Of a stretch of DNA of 14,802 nucleotides, positions 1 to 7,700 are shown in pieces. The stretch's first letter is position 1. Each line of letters opens with the position of its first letter. The DNA lies in contig JAHZIZ010000006.1 in the NCBI GenBank assembly GCA_022601215.1, positions 1 through 14,802 of the forward strand, written 5' to 3'. The notes below the pieces were generated by a model that was not told where the DNA came from, did not search any database, and worked only from the letters and a program-made list of their open reading frames with translations. Source of the stretch: Bacteroidota bacterium. Lineage in GTDB: Bacteria; Bacteroidota; Bacteroidia; Flavobacteriales; Flavobacteriaceae. The translations under genes were made by a program, and so were the position numbers.

Positions 1-19
1 AACAATTGTTCGGTTTTTT
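1..19 (+). terminator. Possible 3' half of a terminator cut by the window edge
   Basis: The window opens with AACAATTGTTCGG followed by six T. If the three bases just outside the window were CCG, this would form a CCGAAC/GTTCGG stem with an AATT loop and a U-run, ending an upstream gene on the plus strand. Only the AAC/GTT part of the stem is visible, so this is inference from a partial structure. Confidence 0.3.
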
Positions 20-64
20 AGTATAGAGATTGTTATTTAGCTCTCAAAACACAAATAACGCTAC

Positions 65-138
65 GGGCTCGTAGCTCAGCTGGATAGAGCACCTCCCTTC
101 TAAGGAGGCGGTCATAGGTTCGAATCCTATCGGGCTCA
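65..138 (+). tRNA. tRNA-Arg (anticodon UCU)
   Basis: This 74-nt cloverleaf can be folded by hand. The acceptor stem pairs GGGCTCG (65-71) with CGGGCTC (131-137), including two G-U pairs, and the discriminator base is A138. The anticodon stem is CCTCC/GGAGG (92-96/104-108) around the loop CTTCTAA, which puts anticodon TCT at 99-101, reading AGA (and possibly AGG) arginine codons. The T-arm is ATAGG-TTCGAAT-CCTAT (114-130). The CCA end is not encoded: the discriminator is followed by CGG, so CCA must be added after transcription. The gene stands alone, with its own terminator just downstream. tRNA genes are common integration sites, but no integrase or duplicated tRNA 3' end was seen in the window. 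Confidence 0.97.
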
Positions 139-143
139 CGGAG

Positions 144-175
144 AACTCCCCTTTTATGGGGAGTTTTTTGTTTTT
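144..175 (+). terminator. Rho-independent terminator of the tRNA-Arg gene
   Basis: A perfect 8-bp stem AACTCCCC (144-151) / GGGGAGTT (158-165) with a six-base loop (TTTTAT) runs into a T-rich tail (TTTTTTGTTTTT, 164-175). It begins five bases after the tRNA and ends 11 bases before the next start codon. It should close the tRNA transcript, so the HAD gene needs either readthrough or a very short leader of its own. Confidence 0.88.
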
Positions 176-186
176 ACCTTTACCCT

Positions 187-993
187 ATGACATATAACCT
201 TCTCTGTACCGATATTGACGGCACCTTATTAAATAAAGATCGTAGGCTATCTTCGCTCACCATTTCAGAAATAAAAAGAATTAGCCCTACAGTTCCAGTC
301 ATTTTAATCTCCTCTAGAATGCCGAAGGCAATGCGGCATCTTCAAAGGGATCTCTGTATTCTAGACAAACCATTGATAGCGTACAACGGAGGGCTCATTT
401 TAGATGGAGAAACTGTATTAGAAGACACCTTCATTCCTGTAGATTTAGTCCACAACATCTACTTAGAAATAGCAAACACAAGCATTCATTTGAGCTTGTA
501 TTACAATGATAACTGGTACGTTCCCGAAATGGATTATTGGGCAAAACGCGAAGAGAACAACACTAAGGTCTCCCCTTTCGTACAATCCGTTCCAATAACC
601 ATCAAACAATGGCAAAAAGAAAGCAAAGGCGCTCATAAAATAATGGCAATGGGCGATGCCAATGAGATTGACACCCTCTATAAATCTTTAGAAACCAACC
701 TTGGCCATAGCTTGGCGCTTTATCGGTCTAAAGACACCTATATTGAAATTGCTCACACCGCCATTTCAAAAGAAACCGCCATTAACACCTTACTAGAAAA
801 AATTTATCCAGAATATTCACTGAAAGATATTATTGCATTTGGAGATAACTACAATGATATTGCCATGTTAAAAAGTGTAGGGATGGGAGTTGCGGTTGCA
901 AACGCCAAACAAGAAGTACTAACTATTGCTAACGACCATACAGCGACCAACAAAGAAGACGGGGTTGCTTTGTCTATTCAAAAGTATTTCTAA
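187..993 (+). CDS. Cof-type HAD-superfamily (class IIB) phosphatase
   Basis: A 268-residue soluble phosphohydrolase of the haloacid dehalogenase superfamily, Cof/YwpJ-like. Motif I is DIDGT, with the nucleophile D9 and the general acid/base D11. Motif II is the ISSR segment near residues 41-44. K195 is in ISKET, the motif III position, and motif IV is GDNYND with D220 and D224 for Mg2+ binding. The stretch between about 85 and 190 fits the C2-type cap that defines class IIB, and 268 residues is normal for the family. Members dephosphorylate sugar phosphates, pyridoxal phosphate, FMN or similar small metabolites. The substrate cannot be read from sequence, and nothing nearby suggests one. ATG is the first plausible start, with no Shine-Dalgarno sequence. 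The gene lies between a terminated tRNA and an HTCS with a 71-bp gap, so it is probably monocistronic. The family assignment is secure; the specific role is unknown. Confidence 0.93.
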   Translation: MTYNLLCTDIDGTLLNKDRRLSSLTISEIKRISPTVPVILISSRMPKAMRHLQRDLCILDKPLIAYNGGLILDGETVLEDTFIPVDLVHNIYLEIANTSIHLSLYYNDNWYVPEMDYWAKREENNTKVSPFVQSVPITIKQWQKESKGAHKIMAMGDANEIDTLYKSLETNLGHSLALYRSKDTYIEIAHTAISKETAINTLLEKIYPEYSLKDIIAFGDNYNDIAMLKSVGMGVAVANAKQEVLTIANDHTATNKEDGVALSIQKYF

Positions 994-1064
994 TCAATGC
1001 TGTCGATTTACATATAGTATATATTTTGTAGCTTTATAGAACAGACATTTCTATAACATTCTTA

Positions 1065-4000
1065 TTGAAAAAGCGTTACGCCTATATCCTATTTTTCCTT
1101 CCCTTCATGCTTGCTGGTCAATTGCAACGTCAGGTAGCTTTTAAGAAGTTGTCTGTCGACGAAGGGCTTTCCCAAAATAGCATTGTAAGTATTTCTCAGG
1201 ATACCACGGGATATATGTGGTTTGCTACGCAGGACGGCCTTAATCAATTCGACGGAAAAACTTTTACCTATTATCCAAAATTTTTCGAAGATATTACCCA
1301 AGATACCTACAGCAAACTGGGGAAAGTCTACGCTGCGCCTAATGGGTCCATCTATATTATCACGCAAGGCCAAAAGCTAGAATTATACAATGCTCAAACC
1401 GAAAAATTTGATGCCTTAAACATAATTCCTAACCCCAGCTCCGTATATCAAGATGACTTGTCCAATTTATGGATCGGTAGTTATGGTAACGGGTTAGTGA
1501 GGATTTCAGAAAAAGAGAAAGACACCTTACACGTTTTTAAAACGTTAGATATTATGCCCAATATTTATTCCATTTCGCAAATGGGAAATCGAATATATGC
1601 TGCAAGCTCCTCAGGGCTTCATGAAATTTCTTTGGACGGAAGCACTAATGCTAGAATCACTTCAACGAAAGAGCCAACTACTCAAATTAGTGCTCTTGCC
1701 ACCACTCTAACCGATACGGTATGGGCTGGTAGTTACGGGAAAGGTCTTTTTTTTTACACTCCTAGCGATCCACACCTCACCCACTTTAATGGTTTTGACC
1801 CCGATAATACCCTACCAACAAATTTAAATATCCAGGCCTTGCTCATGGATAATCAGAATAGACTATGGCTTGCTACTTATGGAAATGGTGCCTATAGAAT
1901 CGACTTTAAGCAAAAAATAATTCAACATTTTGAAGTGCACGCGCTAAACCCAAGATCTATTAGTTACAACGATGTCTTGTCTTTATATTTGGATCATTCG
2001 GGGATGATTTGGTTAGGGACAGACGGAGGAGGCCTCAATTATTATGATGAGAATCTATATAAATTCAATGAAATAACAAATGCTACAATGGGAGCTGCAT
2101 CTAATGTAGACGTAGCAAGGGCCATCGCAGTAGATCAGAGTGAAAATATTTGGATAGGGACTTCTGGTAAAGGTCTTACCAAATACAATCCAAATGAAAA
2201 TACCGCTACTGTTTTCTCAACCGAAGAAAAAAATGCATACACATTACCTTCGAATAGGATCATGAGTCTCTATGCAGATGGCAATGATATGTGGGTAGGA
2301 TTCCAAAATGCTGGACTTTCATTTATAGACAGCAACGCTGTGGTTTCTTATGATTCCAGCTCTATACCTGCATTAAGTGCCAAAACCATATGGTGCTTTC
2401 ATAAAGATACTGCTGGTAGATTCTGGCTTGGTTCCAGAGAAAATGGAATCATACAATTTGATAGACAACAAGGAGTCATTTCTCAATTTACTATCGGTAA
2501 TTCGCAAATTGGTAGCAATAACATAAGGTCTATTATTCAAGGTCCTGGGGAAACTCTTTTCATTGGGACTGAGGATAAAGGTTTATTTAAGTTCAATCCA
2601 AATACCAAGGAATTTACTGCGTTTTCTTATGAAGGGATCAATAATATTAAAGCGCTCCATTTTCAAGCACCTATGTTGTGGATTGGTACTAATGGGAATG
2701 GACTCTATGGAATCAATCAAGAAACAGGTGTACAATATAATTACACAACAACCAACGGGCTGCCAAACAATGTAATTTATGGCATACTTCCTGGTAAGAA
2801 AAAAGAACTATGGCTTAGCTCAAATCGCGGACTAACCATTCTCGATCCAAGCACTTCATTTGATTTCCCAGATATAAAAAATTACGACAGCAACGACGGA
2901 TTACAATCTATGGAATTCAATACTGGCGCCCATTATAAAGATCAAAAAGGCCTTCTATATTTTGGTGGCCTCAAAGGCATTAATTGGTTTGCTCCTAGTA
3001 AATTAGAAAGCAATCTCGTCCCTCCCGAGACTGTAATTGATAAAATAGAATTATTTGCGGATGATATTTCGCCATCGAATAATAGGACGTTCAAGGCGAC
3101 AGATAATACCTTATCATTTACATTTGCTTCCTTACACTTTTCTGAACCAGAAAGCAATCAATATCAATATATACTGGAAGGATATGAAGAAAATTGGTCA
3201 AAACCGAACACTATCAATTATGCCCATTTTCCGAAGTTACCACCTGGCGACTATTCTTTCAAAGTGATATCTAGTAATTATGAAGGTGTATGGGATACAA
3301 CACCCGCTTCTTATCGGTTTACTATTAAAAGACCGTGGTATAGATCTATTGTAGCTATGATAGTTTATGTTACCCTTTTGACATTACTACTCTGGTCAAT
3401 CTATCGCTATCTAAAATGGCGCTGGAATATTCAAATGGAATTACAAATGGAGCATGATGAAGCCGATCGTTTAAGACAATTAGATGAATTAAAGTCGAAG
3501 CTCTATACCAATATCTCTCATGAATTTAGAACTCCATTGACCTTAATTTCGGCCCCGATAAAACAACTGCTAGGCTCTTCGGAAGTGTCAAATAAGGGTC
3601 GAAAATCATTGCAAATCATTGAAAACAGTTCTGAGCGCATGTTACGTTTAGTGAATCAGCTCTTAGATCTTTCGAAACTTGAAAAAGGAGCCGTAGAACT
3701 GCGAGTTGGCAATCATCCGTTAAAGCCACAGCTAATACAGCTTTTGGAAGCATTTACACTAAAGGCAAATGAAGATGGCATAACGATACAAACAAGAATA
3801 GACGACTTTGGAGAAGTTTGGTATGATAAGGACGTACTTGAAAAGATCACCTCCAACTTATTATCAAATGCAGTAAAGTATTCGCCCGAAAACTCAGTTA
3901 TTAGTTTTAGTGCTATAGAGCAACAGGGTACTTTGGTATTAAAAACTACCAACTATAATACCAAATTATCTGAAAGTGAAATCTCAAAATTATTTAATCG

Positions 4001-4997
4001 ATTTTTTCAAGCAGATAAAGATGCAAATGGTATAGGGGTTGGTTTGGCATTGATAAAAGAACTTGCGATTTTATCGAATGGATCAGCAAAGGCCCTTAAA
4101 GAAACCAAGGATACCATAACATTTGTAGTAGAACTACCTACAACATTAGAAAATTACAATGCAAATTCAGTAGTAAAAGAAGTGAATAAATATCCTTCAA
4201 TACACATAAAATCTCCGGTTCAAGAAATCTTTGAATCTACCTCGGAAGAAATTTCAAAAATTCTAGTGGTAGAAGATAATGCCGAAATAAGAGCCTATTT
4301 AACCTCTCTATTCTCTGAAAATTATGAACTAATAGCTGCAGCGGATGGATTGGAAGGTATGCGGATTGCCATCGCACAAATTCCAGACCTCATTATTAGC
4401 GACATCATGATGCCTAAAAAAGACGGGGTTGAATTGTGTAACACTTTAAAATTAGACAAAAGAACCAGCCATATTCCAATTATTTTATTGACTGCGAAAT
4501 CTGGAGATCATAGTGAGTTAGAAGGCTTAAAGAATAAGGCAGACGATTATATCGTAAAACCATTTAACCCTGATATTCTTCATCAGAAAGTGACTAACCT
4601 CATTGCCTCACGTCGGGCCTTACGGGAAAGGTACAGTCAACATGTATTTTTAAAACCGAAAGACATAGCCATTTCTTCTCCTGACGAGTTATTTCTTGAA
4701 AACGTTCAACTAGTCTTGGACGAGTTCATTGATAATCCTGAATTTAACGCGGAAAAGTTTGCCAGTTCCATGCAAATGAGTCGGATGCAACTACATCGGA
4801 AGATTAAAGCATTAACGGCCCTGAGCACAACGGAATTTATAAGGTCGCAACGACTAAAATCTGCACTTAAACTACTAAGTAATTCTGGACTTACAGTAAA
4901 TGAAATTGCATTTTCTGTTGGATTTAATACTCCCAGCTATTTTATCAAGTGTTTTAAGGAGACCTACGGTGTTACGCCAAGTGAATACGAAAAATAG
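1065..4997 (+). CDS. Hybrid two-component system (HTCS) sensor-regulator: propeller, Y_Y_Y, kinase, receiver, AraC domain
   Basis: A 1310-residue one-protein signalling system of the type found in Bacteroidota. Residues 1-18 form a signal peptide. Residues about 25-690 carry repeated two-component propeller motifs of the LWIGT..GL type, followed by a Y_Y_Y domain (about 690-755) and one membrane helix (about 762-782). Inside the cell follow HisKA with H819 in SHEFRTP, and an ATPase with N-box N931/N935 and a GIGVGLAL G2-like loop (989-996). The receiver has D1071, phospho-acceptor D1113, T1143 and K1165, and an AraC-type helix-turn-helix domain spans about 1225-1310. Family members sense periplasmic oligosaccharides and activate polysaccharide-use genes. 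The ligand is unknown here because no susC/susD or glycoside hydrolase gene is adjacent. The start is TTG: the next ATG (residue 15) would remove the signal peptide. Where the G1 box (DxGxG) is expected, residues 961-968 read TTNYNTKL, so ATP binding may be altered. The 71-bp leader (994-1064) is AT-rich and shows no convincing promoter or terminator. Confidence 0.95.
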   Translation: MKKRYAYILFFLPFMLAGQLQRQVAFKKLSVDEGLSQNSIVSISQDTTGYMWFATQDGLNQFDGKTFTYYPKFFEDITQDTYSKLGKVYAAPNGSIYIITQGQKLELYNAQTEKFDALNIIPNPSSVYQDDLSNLWIGSYGNGLVRISEKEKDTLHVFKTLDIMPNIYSISQMGNRIYAASSSGLHEISLDGSTNARITSTKEPTTQISALATTLTDTVWAGSYGKGLFFYTPSDPHLTHFNGFDPDNTLPTNLNIQALLMDNQNRLWLATYGNGAYRIDFKQKIIQHFEVHALNPRSISYNDVLSLYLDHSGMIWLGTDGGGLNYYDENLYKFNEITNATMGAASNVDVARAIAVDQSENIWIGTSGKGLTKYNPNENTATVFSTEEKNAYTLPSNRIMSLYADGNDMWVGFQNAGLSFIDSNAVVSYDSSSIPALSAKTIWCFHKDTAGRFWLGSRENGIIQFDRQQGVISQFTIGNSQIGSNNIRSIIQGPGETLFIGTEDKGLFKFNPNTKEFTAFSYEGINNIKALHFQAPMLWIGTNGNGLYGINQETGVQYNYTTTNGLPNNVIYGILPGKKKELWLSSNRGLTILDPSTSFDFPDIKNYDSNDGLQSMEFNTGAHYKDQKGLLYFGGLKGINWFAPSKLESNLVPPETVIDKIELFADDISPSNNRTFKATDNTLSFTFASLHFSEPESNQYQYILEGYEENWSKPNTINYAHFPKLPPGDYSFKVISSNYEGVWDTTPASYRFTIKRPWYRSIVAMIVYVTLLTLLLWSIYRYLKWRWNIQMELQMEHDEADRLRQLDELKSKLYTNISHEFRTPLTLISAPIKQLLGSSEVSNKGRKSLQIIENSSERMLRLVNQLLDLSKLEKGAVELRVGNHPLKPQLIQLLEAFTLKANEDGITIQTRIDDFGEVWYDKDVLEKITSNLLSNAVKYSPENSVISFSAIEQQGTLVLKTTNYNTKLSESEISKLFNRFFQADKDANGIGVGLALIKELAILSNGSAKALKETKDTITFVVELPTTLENYNANSVVKEVNKYPSIHIKSPVQEIFESTSEEISKILVVEDNAEIRAYLTSLFSENYELIAAADGLEGMRIAIAQIPDLIISDIMMPKKDGVELCNTLKLDKRTSHIPIILLTAKSGDHSELEGLKNKADDYIVKPFNPDILHQKVTNLIASRRALRERYSQHVFLKPKDIAISSPDELFLENVQLVLDEFIDNPEFNAEKFASSMQMSRMQLHRKIKALTALSTTEFIRSQRLKSALKLLSNSGLTVNEIAFSVGFNTPSYFIKCFKETYGVTPSEYEK

Positions 4998-5000
4998 CAA

Positions 5001-5031
5001 CTTGTTACATCTCTTTCATAGCTTGTTACAT
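5001..5031 (+). repeat. Tandem 10-bp direct repeats, candidate HTCS/AraC operator
   Basis: The decamer CTTGTTACAT occurs at 5001-5010 and again, perfectly, at 5022-5031. The start-to-start spacing is 21 bp, two helical turns, so both copies face the same side of the helix. AraC-family activators classically bind direct repeats with this spacing, and the preceding gene encodes an AraC-type output domain. The first repeat begins four bases after the HTCS stop codon, outside coding sequence. The second repeat ends about 30 bp before a -7-like element, a reasonable activator position. The repeats are directly visible; the function is inference. Confidence 0.6.
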
Positions 5032-5060
5032 TAGAGTAATCTACTACCACGCTTCTTATC

Positions 5061-5068
5061 TACTTTTA
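5061..5068 (+). promoter_or_regulatory. Possible -7 element of an activator-dependent promoter
   Basis: TACTTTTA matches the Bacteroidota -7 consensus TAnnTTTG at seven of eight positions. No TTG lies at the expected 17-23 bp upstream, which would suit a promoter that depends on an activator bound at the 5001-5031 repeats. Transcription would start near 5073-5075, giving a leader of about 22-24 bases before the ATG at 5097. A single degenerate box in AT-rich DNA is weak evidence. Confidence 0.35.
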
Positions 5069-5096
5069 TACATATCGATCAATCACCTAGTATTTG

Positions 5097-5249
5097 ATGA
5101 AAAAACCACCTTTAATTTTTATAGGCGATTTGGGCACGGAACTTCCCGAAATATATTTAAATATTGATCATTTAAAAAAAGGAACATACATCATTCACAT
5201 CACCCAAAAAGATCGAATCATCAATACGATTAAGGTGATCAAACAATAG
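5097..5249 (+). CDS. 50-residue hypothetical protein, candidate HTCS target
   Basis: An open frame from ATG to TAG encoding 50 residues, beginning MKKPPLIFIGDLG and ending INTIKVIKQ. It has no signal peptide, membrane helix or cysteine, and looks like alternating beta-strands with many Ile and Lys. The second half (NIDHLKKGTYIIHI, then TIKVIKQ) resembles the last strands of type A C-terminal sorting domains of type IX secretion cargo, where an L..G.Y motif and a basic tail are typical. It could therefore be a free-standing small protein, the remnant of a deleted cargo gene, or a chance frame. In favour of a real gene are the clean start and stop, protein-like composition, and position just behind the candidate operator and -7 element. 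It converges with the CDGSH gene 40 bp away, with no clear terminator between them. I do not recognise a characterised family. Confidence 0.55.
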   Translation: MKKPPLIFIGDLGTELPEIYLNIDHLKKGTYIIHITQKDRIINTIKVIKQ

Positions 5250-5289
5250 TATCTGATACCTTCACTGTATTGGATCTATTCTGACTGTA

Positions 5290-5529
5290 CTATTTATGCG
5301 ACCCGTCACAGTAAGGAGGATTCTTAGTCTCTTTACAAGTACAAAGGTGAGCAGTCTTGGTTTCGGCTGCCTCAAAACGCAGGTTTGGCGATCCATTGTT
5401 TTCATTGTGTGCGCCATCACAAAATGGTTGATTCACACTATGTCCACAAGTACACCATGAATATTTCTTCCCTTCTTTTAAATCGCAAGCTATCGGGGCA
5501 TCGCCTCCTCTTTTATTTGTGTAATCCAT
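5290..5529 (-). CDS. Double CDGSH-type iron-sulfur protein
   Basis: A 79-residue protein made almost entirely of two CDGSH zinc-finger-like motifs, each expected to bind one [2Fe-2S] cluster through three Cys and one His. The first motif is CTCGHSVNQPFCDGAH, with ligands C26, C28, C37 and H41. The second is CTCKETKNPPYCDGSH, with ligands C63, C65, C74 and H78. All eight ligands are present. There is no membrane anchor, so it should be a soluble cytoplasmic redox or cluster-transfer protein, similar to compact bacterial tandem CDGSH proteins; its partner is unknown. The start codon lies only six bases after the stop of the 7TM-HD gene, so the two should be co-transcribed, with this one second. 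There is no Shine-Dalgarno sequence, as in most genes here. No clear terminator follows the stop codon. Confidence 0.93.
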   Translation of the reverse strand: MDYTNKRGGDAPIACDLKEGKKYSWCTCGHSVNQPFCDGAHNENNGSPNLRFEAAETKTAHLCTCKETKNPPYCDGSHK

Positions 5530-5535
5530 AAGCTA

Positions 5536-7581
5536 TTATTCTGGGTATTCAACCCTTAAATGATACATGTTATATAATTTTTTCTTGAGCACCTTTTTGA
5601 TGAGCTCAATTTCTTTAAATGTAATATTAGCATTGATAAATTGACCCTGCTCCATTTGTTTAGAAATGATATTTTCAACAAAGGCGTCAATCTTAGTTGA
5701 AGTAGGTTCCTTCAAACTCTTACTGGCCGCTTCTACACTATCTGCCATCATTAAAATCGCGGTTTCCTTAGAAAAGGGTTTAGGGCCAGGATAACGAAAA
5801 TCCTCCTCATTGGCCGTACCATTATTTTCTTCTTCTTTCTTATAAAAGTAATACACCAGACTGGTACCATGATGGGTACGTATAAAATCAATCACACGAT
5901 CAGGAAGTTTATTCTTTCTGGCAAGTTCAATCCCTTTAATCACATGATTAATAATGATCTGGGCACTTTCTTTTGGAGCCAACTCATCAAGAACATTTAC
6001 CGTATTTAATTGATTTTCTGTAAAATGAGAAGCTTTTATAATTTTTCCAACATCGTGATAAAGTGCTCCAACTCTAACCAACATAGCATCTGCGCCAATT
6101 TCATTTGCAGCAGCTTCGGCTAAATTGGCCACATTGAGAGAGTGATGAAATGTACCAGGGGCTTTATTAGAAAGTTCTTTAAGTAGTTTTGAATTGGTAT
6201 TACTTAACTCCAGTAAAGACACTTCAGAAACCAACCCGAATAACTTTTCATAAATGTAGATGAGTGGAAATGCAAAAAGGGTTACGAGACCACAAAGCAA
6301 GAAATAACCAAAATATTCAATATCCACACTTTGAATATTTCCTTCCTGGATCATTGAAAATGCAAAATACCCTAGCATATATACAAGAGTAATTTGCCCT
6401 ACCGATATAAATAGATTCGCTCTTTTAGATAATTCTGATACCGTTAAAATTGTTACAATCCCTGCTATAATTTGGAGAAATAGAAATTCAAAACTATGCG
6501 GCACAATAAATCCTAACAGCAACAAAGTGAGCACATGTGCAAAAAGTCCTAACCTTGCATCAAAAAAGCTCTTTAGTACTATAGGAAGAATACAAAGTGG
6601 TATAACATAGACAAATCTGGCATCGTATTTCATCACTAAAGTGGTGACAAATACCATTAGAACCACGTTAAAAAATATAAAACTAACCTTCGTATTGTTC
6701 GTGAAAATTTCGGTTCGATATTTTTTCAGAAATAAAAATAACATGACAAATACTAAGGACACCAATATTGAATAGCCTAAAACCACCCAATAATAATTCT
6801 TCGCACTCCATACGTCACTCTGGTATTTCGCCTGTAGAGAGGCCAATATTTGATACTTATCACCTTCTAGCACTTCCCCCTTGGCAATAATACGTTCTCC
6901 CTTTTCTATAATTCCTCGATTCGGATTAATGGCATTTATGGCTTCCTCTACAGAAGCATTACTCAATCGTGTGTTGTATGTAACATTCGGTTCCACAATA
7001 CGCTGCAATAACTGTTGCAAAAGCGATGCTACATCGGATGCATTAACACGTTCCAAACGAGATGAAATATATTCTTTTAATGCTTGATGTTTATGGACCG
7101 ATGCATATAACACCTCTTCTACCTCATTGCCTTTCTTGAGATAAATTAATTTATCTGGTTGGTACGAGTGCTGCTCGTCACTTACTCCTTTTTCATAAAA
7201 ATTGATAATTAAACTTTCCCCTAGCGCTTTTGTAACACTTCTTGACGTTCGATATAAACTATCTGCATAGGTAGCCTCAAATAGGGTGTTGAAATTTGCG
7301 ACAGCTTCATTGACCAAGGAGGTGTCATAATCGAAAAAAGGAACCGCATTGTCTCTAATAGTTTCTATTTCTCGATCTATGGTCTCCTTGTCTTTCTTAA
7401 TAGTAAAATTAAAAGGCGCATACAAATTCTCGTCTTGCCATGGTTTTCCCTTTTGAGAATCGTATTTAAAGCTACCTCCCTTTGGTAATAAATAAATAAC
7501 TAACAGCGTGGAAATGAGGTATAAGAATACCTTATAAATCAAGGATTGGTTTTTTGTAAAGAATACGAAAAGGTTCTTCAT
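5536..7581 (-). CDS. PgpH-like 7TM-HD protein, probable c-di-AMP phosphodiesterase
   Basis: A 681-residue membrane protein with the 7TMR-HDED / 7TM-HD / HD domain order. A first helix lies at about residues 15-33. A large extracytoplasmic region (about 34-262) precedes a bundle of hydrophobic helices from about 264 to 455. A cytoplasmic HD phosphohydrolase domain follows from about 475. Metal-binding HD residues are visible: H479/H480 in FHHSLN, H509-D510 in YHDVGK, and a later THHGT segment. Characterised relatives (Listeria PgpH) hydrolyse cyclic di-AMP to pApA, linking the protein to osmotic and cell-wall homeostasis, and the length and layout match. The extracytoplasmic domain presumably senses an unknown signal. 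It is first in an operon with the CDGSH gene and divergent from the thiolase. A TTG-N21-TACCTTTA promoter lies just upstream. The family call is strong; nucleotide specificity is inferred from relatives. Confidence 0.92.
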   Translation of the reverse strand: MKNLFVFFTKNQSLIYKVFLYLISTLLVIYLLPKGGSFKYDSQKGKPWQDENLYAPFNFTIKKDKETIDREIETIRDNAVPFFDYDTSLVNEAVANFNTLFEATYADSLYRTSRSVTKALGESLIINFYEKGVSDEQHSYQPDKLIYLKKGNEVEEVLYASVHKHQALKEYISSRLERVNASDVASLLQQLLQRIVEPNVTYNTRLSNASVEEAINAINPNRGIIEKGERIIAKGEVLEGDKYQILASLQAKYQSDVWSAKNYYWVVLGYSILVSLVFVMLFLFLKKYRTEIFTNNTKVSFIFFNVVLMVFVTTLVMKYDARFVYVIPLCILPIVLKSFFDARLGLFAHVLTLLLLGFIVPHSFEFLFLQIIAGIVTILTVSELSKRANLFISVGQITLVYMLGYFAFSMIQEGNIQSVDIEYFGYFLLCGLVTLFAFPLIYIYEKLFGLVSEVSLLELSNTNSKLLKELSNKAPGTFHHSLNVANLAEAAANEIGADAMLVRVGALYHDVGKIIKASHFTENQLNTVNVLDELAPKESAQIIINHVIKGIELARKNKLPDRVIDFIRTHHGTSLVYYFYKKEEENNGTANEEDFRYPGPKPFSKETAILMMADSVEAASKSLKEPTSTKIDAFVENIISKQMEQGQFINANITFKEIELIKKVLKKKLYNMYHLRVEYPE

Positions 7582-7598
7582 GTATTAGCTTAGAATAG

Positions 7599-7630
7599 TA
7601 AAGGTATAAATAACACAACACTTATCCCAA
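7599..7630 (-). promoter_or_regulatory. Predicted promoter of the 7TM-HD / CDGSH operon
   Basis: Read on the minus strand, TTG (complement of 7628-7630) is followed after 21 bases by TACCTTTA (complement of 7599-7606). This fits the Bacteroidota consensus TTG-N17-23-TAnnTTTG with one mismatch at the last base. The leader to the ATG at 7581 would be only about 10-15 bases. Confidence 0.45.
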
Positions 7631-7654
7631 GAGCACCACTTCAAACATGAATAA

Positions 7655-7677
7655 TTGAATTAAAATCCGTAATTTCG
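7655..7677 (+). promoter_or_regulatory. Weak candidate promoter of the thiolase gene
   Basis: TAATTTCG (7670-7677) matches TAnnTTTG at seven of eight positions and lies 23 bp before the thiolase ATG. The nearest upstream TTG (7655-7657) is only 12 bp away, shorter than the usual 17-23, so the -33 element is doubtful. Confidence 0.25.
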
Positions 7678-7700
7678 CGTACCTAATAAAAACATATTTC

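Noticed and set aside
65..138. tRNA-Arg as attachment site of an integrated element
   Set aside because: No integrase, no duplicated tRNA 3' end and no compositional break seen within the window; downstream genes look chromosomal.
1021..1036. Promoter for the HTCS at ATATTTTG or TAGCTTTA
   Set aside because: Neither fits TAnnTTTG with a TTG 17-23 bp upstream; AT-rich DNA gives many such near matches.
5250..5289. Possible hairpin (ATAC / GTAT) between the convergent small frame and CDGSH gene
   Set aside because: Only about four base pairs and no T-run on either strand; not a credible terminator.
6460..6467. Another TTGTTACA, core of the candidate operator
   Set aside because: A single copy inside the 7TM-HD coding region with no second repeat 21 bp away; one 8-mer match in a window this size is expected by chance.
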